Positions 18,152 to 27,777 are shown, counted from the stretch's first letter. The stretch is 64,000 nt of DNA from Gramella sp. MT6 (GCF_019357415.1 NZ_CP048410.1:2575001-2639000); one strand, 5' to 3'. Made by a program: numbers and translations. Notes: generated by a model from the sequence alone, not told the origin.

Positions 18152-19504
18152 CTAAAAATTATAGTTTAGCACAAAATTTAGCTGAAACATATCCACTTTA
18201 TTAAAGAATAGATTTGGATTATCTGGGATGTCTCCATTCCCGAATTTTTGGACAAGTAATATTTCTGGTTTCAAATTTTTCCAATTCTTAAATGAGAAGA
18301 AAAGGTCAATATTTACCTGAGTATAATCTGGCATCGCATATTTATTCGATGCAGGATCGAGAACAGAAGGGTTCCAGTGTTTTCCTAAGCTAAAAATTGA
18401 TCTTACCGCTAAGTTTTCATTAAACAATTTGAAATGTTGGTCATAGTAAGCGACCAATGCATGATTGTCTGAAACACCTTCACTGCGTTCCCGTTTTTGA
18501 AATGTGAATATGAATTCTCTTCCCCATTCCCTGGGAAAAAGGAATTTTCCACCAGGAAGTATCCGGTTATAGGCAAGCGATAATGAATTCTTCTTAAACC
18601 AGTTATATTGTATCTTTAATCCTAGCAGATCTGATGAATTATCCTGAAAGTAACTTAAAGAATCCAGTTTATTTCCTCCATTATTAATTTTGGTTTGATG
18701 TAGCCATTCTCCCTGTATATCAATATGATCGGTTACCTGGTACGTTGGTTTTAAATAAAATGAATTTGATACATTTTCTATAAAATAATTCCAGACCTCA
18801 AGCTTCAGATTCTTGGAGATTTCCTGGTCTATATTTGCGATCAGTAAAAAATCTGAATCAGTATTGTTATTGTCATATTGAGAGCCTTCTCCATCATTAT
18901 TCCTGGCAATTGGATAGGTGCCCAGGCTTCTTCCGATCTTAAAAAACTCCCCGGTAGAACGAGGCGCCATAAAATTGAATGCTGCCATTTGAATTTTGGT
19001 ATTTCTATTGGAATCAAAAGCGTAATGAACGCCCTGAAATAATGAAGGGATCATCCTGCCGTCCTGGCCATTTACCAGCGGAGAATTAAACTTCATTCTG
19101 CCTAATTTGATAAAATGTTGATCATTTTGGTAACTGGCATATAATTCTCCTAATATAAAAATCGAGTGGTCTTCCAGGTCCAGCCGGTCAAAAAGGCCCT
19201 CTTCGTACCTGCTTGTTTTCTGAGTTTGTAGATCAGGTACGGTAAGATCCTGAATTCCGAGGTTCCAGGTGGTGTATAAGGCGGCACCAATTTCAAAACC
19301 CTTAAAGAAATTCTTTTTATAATTTAAATGACCACCGGTGGCAAGAGCATTATAGTCTTTGAGATCTTCAGTATTATCAGTAAGCATATAAAAGCTTCTC
19401 CACTGCCCGGATAATTTTCCATAATTTTTCGCCTCTTTTTCTTCCTGTGAGAATAGCTGAAAGGATAAAAAGATCAAAAGTATCACAGTAATTTTCTGAA
19501 GCAT
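18152..19504 (-). CDS. Outer-membrane porin-like beta-barrel protein
   Basis: A 450-residue protein with a cleavable signal (ILLIFLSFQLFSQ) and alternating aromatic and polar segments ending in LNFVLNYNF, a C-terminal phenylalanine typical of outer-membrane barrels. Segments such as GKLSGQWRSFYMLTDN and LYASYQNDQHFIKLGRMKF resemble OprD-like and other anion porins. Its start codon overlaps the stop of the upstream dihaem cytochrome gene, so the two are coupled. It may provide passage for the cytochrome's substrate across the outer membrane (inference). Confidence 0.75.
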   Translation of the reverse strand: MLQKITVILLIFLSFQLFSQEEKEAKNYGKLSGQWRSFYMLTDNTEDLKDYNALATGGHLNYKKNFFKGFEIGAALYTTWNLGIQDLTVPDLQTQKTSRYEEGLFDRLDLEDHSIFILGELYASYQNDQHFIKLGRMKFNSPLVNGQDGRMIPSLFQGVHYAFDSNRNTKIQMAAFNFMAPRSTGEFFKIGRSLGTYPIARNNDGEGSQYDNNNTDSDFLLIANIDQEISKNLKLEVWNYFIENVSNSFYLKPTYQVTDHIDIQGEWLHQTKINNGGNKLDSLSYFQDNSSDLLGLKIQYNWFKKNSLSLAYNRILPGGKFLFPREWGREFIFTFQKRERSEGVSDNHALVAYYDQHFKLFNENLAVRSIFSLGKHWNPSVLDPASNKYAMPDYTQVNIDLFFSFKNWKNLKPEILLVQKFGNGDIPDNPNLFFNKVDMFQLNFVLNYNF

Positions 19505-20535
19505 TATTTGATCTTTTGGAGGTTGTAATTCTTTTTGTAGAATTCAATTATTGGAGGGAAAGGTCCCCATTTGTGCTGTTCTGCTGAAAAATTATCTTCC
19601 CACGGTCCATAAGGCGTAGAAACAGGTTTTAGCTTACGATCAGGAAAATCCTTTTCCAGATCGCTTTTATGAGGTCGTGAGAAGCTATTGATATAGCCTG
19701 CGAGATGATAGGCCTCTTCGTCAGTAAGTTTTGGATCTTTCCAGGTAGCCTGTTCAAAAGGCATATTTGATTTAATGAATTGAGCTGCCGTCAAAACCCT
19801 ATGCATTCCTGCTCCATCATTAAAGCTGTCTGGTCCCCAGAGTGGAGGATAAAGATAGTTATTGGAACCATCATTCAATTTTTGACCGGCTCCATTATCC
19901 CCATGGCAAACGGAGCATTCTCTAGCATATAATTCTTTACCTTTTTTCAGGTCAACCGCAACTCCAGGGATCTCAATCGCCGGAAAGCCCTTGAATTCTT
20001 TTTCTCTTTTTTCAGGAAGTCCTTCGCTAAGCCACTTCATATAAGTTACAATAGCTTGCATCTCTTTTGAATCATCGCGCATTTTCCTGCCGTTCATACT
20101 TCGTTCCATGCAACCATTTATACGATCTTCAATAGTCCCTTCCTGATTTGATCTACCTCTGAATTGAGGAAACCTATCAACCACACCAACCCAGGAACCA
20201 GAGCCGGCCTGCGTTCCAGCTCTTAAATGGCAATTGGTGCAGGAGAGATTATTACCAGCTAATCTCATTTCGGGATCTTCAGATTGTGGACCCATATATT
20301 TCGAAGTTTCGGATATTAGCAGGTAGCCGTATTCTACTTCGGGATCCATAAAGCCAGAAGCATAAATGGAATCAGGGTTTTTCGGGTTCCAATTTTCCGG
20401 GGCGATCTTATACCCGGTAAAAATAGCTGGTTGAGTTGTGTAAGTGATCACTCCTATAAAAACAATAATTACAAGAACAGTTACCAACAAAAAAATTTTT
20501 GCGATAGATCTTACCAGTGTACTGAAATTACTCAT
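19504..20535 (-). CDS. Membrane-anchored dihaem cytochrome c, thiosulfate dehydrogenase TsdA-like
   Basis: A 343-residue protein with one N-terminal membrane helix (residues ~11-31) and two haem c sites, CTNCH (99-103) and CSVCH (207-211). Between them, INGCMERSMNGR places a cysteine (C142) where TsdA/SoxA-type enzymes have their axial haem-ligating cysteine. TsdA joins two thiosulfates to tetrathionate or works in reverse. The overlapping downstream porin supports an exchange of anions with the medium. A perfect 14-bp palindrome lies about 66 bp upstream. TsdA is the best match; another SoxA-like haem protein is the alternative. Confidence 0.8.
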   Translation of the reverse strand: MSNFSTLVRSIAKIFLLVTVLVIIVFIGVITYTTQPAIFTGYKIAPENWNPKNPDSIYASGFMDPEVEYGYLLISETSKYMGPQSEDPEMRLAGNNLSCTNCHLRAGTQAGSGSWVGVVDRFPQFRGRSNQEGTIEDRINGCMERSMNGRKMRDDSKEMQAIVTYMKWLSEGLPEKREKEFKGFPAIEIPGVAVDLKKGKELYARECSVCHGDNGAGQKLNDGSNNYLYPPLWGPDSFNDGAGMHRVLTAAQFIKSNMPFEQATWKDPKLTDEEAYHLAGYINSFSRPHKSDLEKDFPDRKLKPVSTPYGPWEDNFSAEQHKWGPFPPIIEFYKKNYNLQKIK

Positions 20536-20600
20536 TAGCTAAATATGAAAAAGTTTATTTTTAGTTCTGTCAAACTTAGACCAATAAAGCCCATACAGCA

Positions 20601-20614
20601 GTAACAATTGTTAC
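20601..20614. promoter_or_regulatory. Perfect palindrome upstream of the dihaem cytochrome gene
   Basis: GTAACAATTGTTAC is a perfect 14-bp palindrome, 66 bp upstream of the minus-strand cytochrome start. Size and symmetry suit a dimeric regulator such as a Crp/Fnr-type protein; the regulator is not identified. The rest of the 447-bp gap (20536-20982) between the divergent cytochrome and LytS genes shows no gene and should hold both promoters. Confidence 0.4.
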
Positions 20615-20982
20615 AGTACTGAACCAGAAATAAGGCTGGAACTGCAATTCAAATAGAGTTTTTTAATAACAAATTATCCTATAAAATTTATTTTAATTTT
20701 CATCCTACGATCGATTCCTTTGAATAATGTAAATTATCTATGCTATCGCATATTAAATCATTGAAAACCAGTTAAATATAATTTTAAGTCATGCTTTTAG
20801 TGAAAGAATAATGATCTGGATATCGGCTTAATTTCGTACCTTTTCTTTGCGATTTTGGATTTTGAGTTTGTAGGGTATTTAAAGAAATTCATTTGAACTC
20901 ATGCATATGATCTACTCCCTCCGGGTGGTTTATTTATTGTTCAGTTAAAATCATAGTTAAAGACCTTTATTATTTTGCAATC

Positions 20983-22038
20983 GTGGGTAAAAAGCTTAGA
21001 ACTATTGGCCTGCATATCCTTTTCTGGATTCTGGTCGTTTTGTATTTCGCCTGGGGATTTGGCCTTGGTCTTGATCCTATGAAGTCTATTTATAACGCGT
21101 TGTTTTTCCTGCCGGGACATTTGATTATGGTGTATAGTCTCTTATACTTCCTGGTTCCAAAATTCCTGTTAAACAGGAAATACTGGCAATTCTTTCTTGG
21201 CCTGGTGATTTTAGTATTTATCTGCGGAGTTTATACAGTGATCGCACAGCTTTCAATCTCAGCAGATCCAAGATTTCAGGGAGCGACCTTTTCAGTAGGA
21301 AGAAATATTCTTCCATTTATTCATATTGCCGGGATAGCTGCTTCGATAAAACTTCTGAAATACTGGTACCTTCAGGGTAAACAAACTCAGGAAGCAGAAC
21401 AACAAAAGACGATTGCTGAACTAAAATTATTGAAGGCACAACTTCATCCGCATTTTCTATTCAACACATTAAATAACCTTTATTCTCTAACTCTGGAATA
21501 TTCGCCAAATGCTCCCGAGATCGTGCTTAAATTATCGGCTCTGCTCCGGTTCATGATCTATGAAAGTAATTCCCCCAGGATCCCATTATCTAAGGAGATC
21601 GATCTTCTGCAAAACTACATTGCATTGGAAAAGTTGCGCTATGGGGACAGGCTGGACATATCTGTGAACATTAGTGGAGATATAGATAAGTTCCAGATCG
21701 CACCTTTGTTATTGCTCCCATTTTTAGAAAATGCCTTTAAACATGGGACAAGCAAACAAATTGATCAATGCTGGATCAGCTTTAATCTGGTTCAAAAAGC
21801 AGATTTAATGCGATTTAAACTGGTAAATAGTATAGATCAGGATTATTCTCATATGGACAAAATGCCCTGTGGTTTAGGCCTGGAGAATGTGAGAAAAAGA
21901 CTTGATATTTATTATAAGGATAAGTATGCCCTGAACTGTCAAAAACTGGAGGAAGTGTTTGTGATCAATTTAAAACTTGAACTTGAATTACTGGAAGATC
22001 AATATCTGGATAAATTACACCTAACCAAAATAGTTTAG
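20983..22038 (+). CDS. LytS-type sensor histidine kinase (first copy)
   Basis: A 351-residue membrane kinase with about four N-terminal helices (to residue ~125) and no large extracellular sensor. The LytS-type phospho-acceptor region is AQLHPHFLFNTLNNLYSL (H155 or H157), and ENAFKHG and GLGLENVRKRL form the ATP-binding N and G boxes. The start is a GTG; no nearer ATG fits. It is followed two bases later by a LytTR response regulator, its obvious partner. A homologous kinase-regulator pair lies at 29067-30957. Confidence 0.9.
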   Translation: MGKKLRTIGLHILFWILVVLYFAWGFGLGLDPMKSIYNALFFLPGHLIMVYSLLYFLVPKFLLNRKYWQFFLGLVILVFICGVYTVIAQLSISADPRFQGATFSVGRNILPFIHIAGIAASIKLLKYWYLQGKQTQEAEQQKTIAELKLLKAQLHPHFLFNTLNNLYSLTLEYSPNAPEIVLKLSALLRFMIYESNSPRIPLSKEIDLLQNYIALEKLRYGDRLDISVNISGDIDKFQIAPLLLLPFLENAFKHGTSKQIDQCWISFNLVQKADLMRFKLVNSIDQDYSHMDKMPCGLGLENVRKRLDIYYKDKYALNCQKLEEVFVINLKLELELLEDQYLDKLHLTKIV

Positions 22039-22040
22039 AA

Positions 22041-22772
22041 ATGTCATGCAAATGTATAATCGTAGATGATGAACCTCCGGCAATTAAAGTTTTAGAAAAC
22101 TATATATCTACTATCGTCCAGTTAGAGCTTCTCGCAACGTGTAAGAATGCTTTCGAAGCCTTAGATGTACTGAGTTCGCAAAGGCCAGATCTCGTCTTTA
22201 TGGATATCCAAATGCCTAAACTCATGGGGACCGAATTATTAAAGACACTCCCTTATCCACCAAAGGTTATATTTACTACAGCTCATAAGGATTTTGCTAT
22301 AGAAGCCTTTGAACTTGACGCTGTAGATTATTTACTTAAACCTATTTCTTTTGAGAGATTTTTAAAAGCGGTTAATAAAGTTCTTCAGGTAAACTATCCA
22401 TTACCAGAAACAAGGAACTTCGGGATTAGCTTTGTGTATTTCAGGTCAGACCGGAAGATGATGAAAGTTTTTATTGATGAGATCCTTTATATAGAGAGTA
22501 TTCGCGATTATCTAATTATACACCTGGAAGGCAACAGAGAGCTTCGCGTAAAGTTAAGTCTTAACCAAGTGATTGAAATGCTACCGGAAATCAAATTCTT
22601 AAGAATACACAGGTCTTATATAATTTCTATAGATAAGATAACCGCTTTCACCAAAACAGACGTTGAGATTGGCCGTATAGAATTACCTATAGGTAAGAGT
22701 TATTGCAGTTCATTTTCCAAATTAGTGCCAACCAACGCTAATCTCCCTAATGGAGTAGAGGAGAGAGAATAG
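22041..22772 (+). CDS. LytTR family response regulator (first copy)
   Basis: Receiver domain (residues ~1-120) with acidic pocket DDEPP, phospho-acceptor D55 in LVFMDIQMPK and the conserved LKPI lysine. It is joined to a C-terminal LytTR DNA-binding domain with LYIESIRDYLIIHLEGN and FLRIHRSYIISIDKI. It is translated two bases after the LytS kinase. The convergent haloperoxidase-like lipoprotein just beyond the terminator is a possible target, because the same pairing recurs at 29-32 kb. Confidence 0.92.
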   Translation: MSCKCIIVDDEPPAIKVLENYISTIVQLELLATCKNAFEALDVLSSQRPDLVFMDIQMPKLMGTELLKTLPYPPKVIFTTAHKDFAIEAFELDAVDYLLKPISFERFLKAVNKVLQVNYPLPETRNFGISFVYFRSDRKMMKVFIDEILYIESIRDYLIIHLEGNRELRVKLSLNQVIEMLPEIKFLRIHRSYIISIDKITAFTKTDVEIGRIELPIGKSYCSSFSKLVPTNANLPNGVEERE

Positions 22773-22824
22773 ATCTCTTTTTTTTCTGCAGGAGATTTTT
22801 TTAGTGCCGAATTTTGATCAAGAG

Positions 22825-22853
22825 AAAAGTCCGGATTTTCATACCGGACTTTT
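22825..22853. terminator. Bidirectional terminator between convergent genes
   Basis: AAAAGTCCGG at 22825-22834 pairs perfectly with CCGGACTTTT at 22844-22853 around a nine-base loop. The A-run on one side and T-run on the other make it usable in both directions. It sits between the plus-strand regulator (stop 22772) and the minus-strand lipoprotein (stop 22872). Confidence 0.8.
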
Positions 22854-22871
22854 CCAACCTGCTTGATTCGA

Positions 22872-24263
22872 CTATTTTAGTTTTTTGATCTCTCGAAGGT
22901 TATTTTCAAAAACATATTTTCCTAGTTCACCTCCCTGTCTTTCTCCAACCACAATGGCGTTTCTAAAGTGATAACCTATATAGATCCTTGAAAGAGCATT
23001 ATCACGCGCCATTTGTGAAAAGCTACTTAAATGCCGGGTTGTGCCGGGTAAGTTGTAAGGACTAATTAGGTCCAGATCACAATGATCGGTGTTAAAATAA
23101 GCTCTGAAAACTGCGGCTGCAGCACCGCCATTATAAGAATGGGTTGAAGGATATTCCGGGGTAGGAGGAGTTGTGAAGGTTGGAGTCCATGAAGCATCAC
23201 CGGTTGTTTCGTCGATACCGTCTGAATCTCCTAAGCGAACAGCAGTAATAGGTCTCCATAAATTGAAATGATATTTACCATCAAAGGAGGCAATGTAGGA
23301 ATCCATTTGTGACATTTCAATAAGACCGATCAATCGTGCAGCTTCCCAACCATCCAGTTTTTTCTGAACGATCAGTGCCCTGGCGACCCTGTTGTTGAAA
23401 CTTGAAGTATTCTCTATATAAAAGGCTCCGATCTCAGTTTGTTCTTCGGTCCTGGCGGGACAGGAAGTACATCCAAGCATTTTTACTTCATTGTAATCTT
23501 TTATATAATCTGCTGAATTTAACGGAAAAGGGGCCTGGTCCCTAAATTGATCACCAGATTCTATCCCGAAAGGCGTTAGACTTCCCAAATTAGGAGCATA
23601 TACGGCATTCGCTGGCCATACGGGAGGGTTTGCCATAGCCCAAGGCATGAAATCTGAACGATATTCTCCCGGTTCAGTATAAAGTGGATAGCCAGCAAAG
23701 GCCAAAGGAAAATCCCCGGATCGTTTTTGCAGAATTGCCGCGGTAGCTTCCTGCCCAATGGCTATGCCTCTTGTTTTGAGATCTGAATCTTCAATATTTG
23801 ATAAAATGCTATTCAATAATGCGTCTGCTGTAGCGGTGGAAGGAGGGAATACCTGAGCCATCATATCCCTGGCTGCTTTAGAAACGGCGGCGTCAGCTAT
23901 AGTATGAATATTCTTCTTTGTAATATCACTGGCATCTACTTCACTATTATCCAGGGCGTAGGTTTCATACTTTGGAACCACATTGTTAAGTGCATCATGC
24001 ATGGCCAGAGTAACCATCACGTAGATCTTCACTTCAGCGGGTTGCGGTAACCTGTTATCTATAGACTGACTCAGCAATTCGTTCCATTGAATTACAACAT
24101 CACTACTATAGGATTTGATCATTCCGTTATTAAAGTTTTCTGAAGCCTCGCTATTGGCAGAATTCAGAAGATTAGGATCGGTGGATTCCAGTTCATCCTT
24201 TTCACAGGAAACCAGAAGAAAAAGGATTAGTAATCCGTTTAGAATTTTGGCAGTTGTTTTCAT
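22872..24263 (-). CDS. PAP2/vanadium-dependent haloperoxidase-like lipoprotein (first copy)
   Basis: A 463-residue lipoprotein (lipobox LLVSC) of the vanadium haloperoxidase/acid phosphatase superfamily. The C-terminal half shows the phosphate/vanadate site in order: LWRPITAVR, then YPSTHSYNG with the general-base histidine, then SRIYIGYHFRNA. The usual aspartate after the last histidine is not in the ordinary place (HFRNAIVVGE), so the site may be modified. Two cysteines lie in LGCTSCPAR. A close paralogue of identical length is at 31030-32421. Whether it acts as a haloperoxidase or a phosphatase is open. Confidence 0.8.
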   Translation of the reverse strand: MKTTAKILNGLLILFLLVSCEKDELESTDPNLLNSANSEASENFNNGMIKSYSSDVVIQWNELLSQSIDNRLPQPAEVKIYVMVTLAMHDALNNVVPKYETYALDNSEVDASDITKKNIHTIADAAVSKAARDMMAQVFPPSTATADALLNSILSNIEDSDLKTRGIAIGQEATAAILQKRSGDFPLAFAGYPLYTEPGEYRSDFMPWAMANPPVWPANAVYAPNLGSLTPFGIESGDQFRDQAPFPLNSADYIKDYNEVKMLGCTSCPARTEEQTEIGAFYIENTSSFNNRVARALIVQKKLDGWEAARLIGLIEMSQMDSYIASFDGKYHFNLWRPITAVRLGDSDGIDETTGDASWTPTFTTPPTPEYPSTHSYNGGAAAAVFRAYFNTDHCDLDLISPYNLPGTTRHLSSFSQMARDNALSRIYIGYHFRNAIVVGERQGGELGKYVFENNLREIKKLK

Positions 24264-24493
24264 GATTTCGAATTAATTGATTCAATTAAATGTATCCTGA
24301 AATACAACTGAAAAAGTTTTTCTTCGGTGGAGAAGGGCTTCCAGGTGTTAAAGAGTTGATATATAGCGACTAAGATTGTAAAGAAAGGCTGTTGGACCGG
24401 GTTAAAGTAATTACATCTGATAGCAAGTTGACTAAAAGTACTTCAGTAGTAAAAGCATAAAGTTTTAAAACAATAATTCAGGACCTGAATTTG

Positions 24494-26725
24494 TCAATTT
24501 GATATTTTTATACTCGCCATTGCCAGCCTGCCTATTGAAGGAGCACCTATAAATTCGATCTGCCTGGTATTGAAGATGTTGGTCATATTAAAATTTAATA
24601 CCACATTTTTACTATAAAGATATTCGGCGCCAAAATTGAATGTGGTAAATCCTCCTAAAGGACCATAATTGAAGTTTTTTGGTGGTGTTCTGGTACCAGC
24701 ACCATCTGAACTTCCTATCTGATTGCCGCTATAGAAGTCATATTGCTGTATAATTCTGGTTCCTAAGGAAAGGGAAAGTCGGTCCTTCAAAAGCTCGTCT
24801 ACGGTTAGCTGTGCAACAGCTCGATGATTTGGCGCATTTATACTTTTTTCATCCTGGGTTATTTGTCCATCCCTGTTCGCATCATTTTCCTCAAAATCGG
24901 CATTAAGCCAGGAATATTTCAAAGCCAGATTAATAGAGGAAGCTAGGTAATAAGTAACACTAAGGTCTAAACCATAAACTTTAGCCTTGCCATAATTAAA
25001 AAAAGTAAAAAAGGAAGCACCCTGTAAGGTATCATTGCTTATTGTACCTGCAAAAACCGGGTTATGGTTTACTTCAATTCCATTTAATGAAAGGGCTCTA
25101 CCGCCAACTGGTAATGCCGGAGTAATAAAATTCTTGCTAACGCCGTAATAAGCATTGGCATCCAGCCAGATCTTCTGAAGAGGTTGCCCTTTATAACCTA
25201 TTTCCCAGGTTTTCACTTCTTCAGGCTTTAAAGGCTTAGTGGTTAGTACAGCCCCGGGATCATCGATCAACGAATTATTCAGGATATATTGAATTCCCTT
25301 CCCGCCATTACCGAAAAAGAAATCGCGAATACTGGCATATTGATTTTGAATTGAAGGCAGGGCATAGGCCTTAGCCCATCCCAGCCTTATGTTACCTCGG
25401 TCAAGATCTTTCACCAGAGTAAGTTTAGGAGCAAATAGATCTTCAAAATTTTCATTATTGTCATATCGAAAAGCTCCAATAATTCGCAGGTCTTTCAGAA
25501 GTTTTTTTTCGAGTTGTAGAACAGCACCGATTTGTGATATAGAAATATCACCGGCTTCCCCTACCAGCGTAGTTCCATCATTTATGTTGGGTTGGGAATT
25601 TTCGAAATCCAGACCTCCAACAAGAAATAGTCCTGCTTCTGGAAAGTCTGTATGGTACTGAATATCTGCATTAAACCTTCTGCTCTTTTCTTTGAACTCA
25701 GACCCACTTAAAGCTGCCTTTTCTGCTTCATCGGGAGGTAAATATAATGGCCCCGGTTGGGATCTCATCCAGAATATCTGGGTATACCCGGCAAGGGTAT
25801 AACTGTTTCCAAGTGTTCCCCAAGTGTTGTAAATATTGGCATAGAAATGCGGACTTTTATACCTAGCTTGTAGAAAGCTATACCCAACATCTTTCATTTG
25901 ATTGCGGCCGCTGGTGGTGACTTGTAAAAAATCATTGGTACTAGCTCCACCTGAAACTACAATTTCGGTGTTTGCATCAAGATTATAATAAAGATGTGCT
26001 TCACCTCTAAGATGGCGGAAATCAAAATCTACATTATGCTCAGGGACCCCTTGGGGAGGATTGCCCACATACACACTATCTATGAAGTGAAACTCCCGCC
26101 CACTGGCATATTCTCCGGTTATTTTCCAGGCCCAGCGATCATCGATCTTTTGAGCATGCCTGAAACGCCCACTAAACTGTTCCTGGTTTCCTGCGCTAAG
26201 TGATACCGAAGTTCCAGGATATAAGCGAGGATCTTTTGTAATGGTATTAAAAACTCCATTATGGGCATTAGGACCAAACAAGGCCGTTTGCGGACCCACA
26301 ACAATCTCTATTTGCTGGATATCATCCTTAATTGTAGTACCGTTATTAAATACTGGCAAGCCTCCACTTAAGGCCGCGGTGCTAATACGACCATCTACGA
26401 TCTGAAGTATTTTGTTATTGAACGCGCTGTTCAATCCCCTGGAATTAAAGGTTATTCCATCGACGCCATAGCGTGTAAATTCCAAACCTTGTATTCTGGA
26501 AATAAGCTCTCCCGTATTAGATCCTGCAAAAAGCCCAAGATCCCTGGACGTTATTACCTGAATAGAAGCAGGAGCACGGGTGATCTTTTGAGGACGAAGT
26601 AGTGAGGTAACCATAACTTCCGGAAGTGTATCGGTTACCGCGTCTTTAGCCTGATCTACATTCTGAGCCAAGATAATTTGCGATGAAAGAAACGAGAAAA
26701 TGAAAAAAACAGCTGATATTTTCAT
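24494..26725 (-). CDS. TonB-dependent outer-membrane receptor
   Basis: A 743-residue receptor with signal peptide, plug domain and a 22-strand barrel. The TonB-box region and plug begin DTLPEVMVTSLLRPQKIT, with QIEIVVGPQTALFGPNAHNG and INTITKDPR-type plug motifs. The C-terminus ends SIKISN. There is no CarboxypepD-like N-terminal extension, so it looks like a siderophore or cobalamin-type receptor rather than SusC. A late barrel loop reads NDANRDGQITQDEKS, an EF-hand-like calcium loop. Between two LytS/LytTR modules, it could be their regulatory target. The ligand is unknown. Confidence 0.9.
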   Translation of the reverse strand: MKISAVFFIFSFLSSQIILAQNVDQAKDAVTDTLPEVMVTSLLRPQKITRAPASIQVITSRDLGLFAGSNTGELISRIQGLEFTRYGVDGITFNSRGLNSAFNNKILQIVDGRISTAALSGGLPVFNNGTTIKDDIQQIEIVVGPQTALFGPNAHNGVFNTITKDPRLYPGTSVSLSAGNQEQFSGRFRHAQKIDDRWAWKITGEYASGREFHFIDSVYVGNPPQGVPEHNVDFDFRHLRGEAHLYYNLDANTEIVVSGGASTNDFLQVTTSGRNQMKDVGYSFLQARYKSPHFYANIYNTWGTLGNSYTLAGYTQIFWMRSQPGPLYLPPDEAEKAALSGSEFKEKSRRFNADIQYHTDFPEAGLFLVGGLDFENSQPNINDGTTLVGEAGDISISQIGAVLQLEKKLLKDLRIIGAFRYDNNENFEDLFAPKLTLVKDLDRGNIRLGWAKAYALPSIQNQYASIRDFFFGNGGKGIQYILNNSLIDDPGAVLTTKPLKPEEVKTWEIGYKGQPLQKIWLDANAYYGVSKNFITPALPVGGRALSLNGIEVNHNPVFAGTISNDTLQGASFFTFFNYGKAKVYGLDLSVTYYLASSINLALKYSWLNADFEENDANRDGQITQDEKSINAPNHRAVAQLTVDELLKDRLSLSLGTRIIQQYDFYSGNQIGSSDGAGTRTPPKNFNYGPLGGFTTFNFGAEYLYSKNVVLNFNMTNIFNTRQIEFIGAPSIGRLAMASIKISN

Positions 26726-26791
26726 AGGTAATGTTTTTTAAATCCAAAATTCTAATATTTAGCAGAGTATTATCCTTACCGCATAAAAACA

Positions 26792-26845
26792 AACCCAAAT
26801 TGAATATTTCAATGTGACTACACAATTGAAGGTTCAATTTGGGTT
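26792..26845 (-). promoter_or_regulatory. Long hairpin in the leader of the TonB receptor gene
   Basis: AACCCAAATTGAA (26792-26804) and TTCAATTTGGGTT (26833-26845) form a perfect 13-bp inverted repeat, with a nested TTCAAT/ATTGAA pair inside. On the minus strand the stem is followed by TTTGTTTTTATG, so it looks like a terminator or attenuator 67-120 bp ahead of the receptor start. The rest of the gap 26726-27045 shows no gene. Confidence 0.5.
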
Positions 26846-27045
26846 CTATTCTATTGATAACAGCGCTGGCTATTGCCAACGATTTATATTAAAACATATT
26901 TGGATAACTATATTAAATGTAGGATTTTTTTCGTCATGAAATACATTCAGTTATTGTTTTAACTCTGTAAATCAGTTGTTTATGTTTTGTGCTCAAAAGA
27001 GCCCTTGAAATTAAATAAGATCAATATTTAGGAGTGTAGAAATAA

Positions 27046-27777
27046 TTATTTTAACTGACCAGCAAGAATGGGTTTTTTTGGTGTAGCATTATAAGCGAAA
27101 TCTTTTACGATCCATTCAGTCGCGCTTATAATCTCTATCCTAATCCATCCGTAATGAAACTTCCCATCTATCAGGAACCTTAAGCCCAGGTACTTTTCAC
27201 CTTTGTGCATCCAGTCTAAATAGCAGCCTGATTCTCCTCCAAAACATTCATCAATATTAAAAATAGCTCCCGGGGCATAGAATTCACCATTATTGAAACC
27301 GCCAATGAAAATCTTTGCATCAAGATCAAGGGGCATAGGATGCGTATACCAGGGAGCTAATGATAAAATCCCATTATTAGGATTATCAGATGCGATTCCA
27401 AGCCATTCATAACTTCCATCACTATTGAATGTTATAGAAAAATCAATGATATTATCATCATTAAGATCGATATCATAATTCAAAATCTTATTTTCAGATT
27501 TGAAATCTGGTTCAATATCAGTATAGATTATTACAGGTTCTTCATCCACTGTTGGCTCTTCCTCAACCGGTGCACCATCGTCTACTGGTGGTTCATTTTG
27601 AGCAGGTGGTTCTTTATCAATAACCGAGTTATTATCGAGTCCTTCGAAATCCTCAGAATTAGAACAGGAGATTATAAGCCATAAACCTATAACAAATAAG
27701 GTTTGCCAATTCGTAAGATAGGAGAACATAGTATTAAATTTTCCGGCATTCAGGGTTGCCACCCGTATTGTTTTCAT
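27046..27777 (-). CDS. Lipoprotein with proline/glutamate-rich linker, function unknown
   Basis: A 243-residue secreted protein. The lipobox-like LWLIISC follows a long N-terminal region; an internal Met (start 27729) would give a normal-length signal, so the true start is uncertain. Residues ~55-85 are a low-complexity repeat of E, P, V and D (NEPPVDDGAPVEEEPTVDEE). The remaining domain has DLNDDNIIDFSITFNSDGSY, an aspartate-rich calcium-type loop, and looks beta-rich. No catalytic motif is seen. It is transcribed in the same direction as the following lipoprotein and the TonB receptor. Confidence 0.6.
   Translation of the reverse strand: MKTIRVATLNAGKFNTMFSYLTNWQTLFVIGLWLIISCSNSEDFEGLDNNSVIDKEPPAQNEPPVDDGAPVEEEPTVDEEPVIIYTDIEPDFKSENKILNYDIDLNDDNIIDFSITFNSDGSYEWLGIASDNPNNGILSLAPWYTHPMPLDLDAKIFIGGFNNGEFYAPGAIFNIDECFGGESGCYLDWMHKGEKYLGLRFLIDGKFHYGWIRIEIISATEWIVKDFAYNATPKKPILAGQLK

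Noticed and set aside
26646..26879. 77-residue ORF upstream of the TonB receptor
   Set aside because: It overlaps the receptor's own signal peptide and the leader hairpin and has no recognisable protein pattern.
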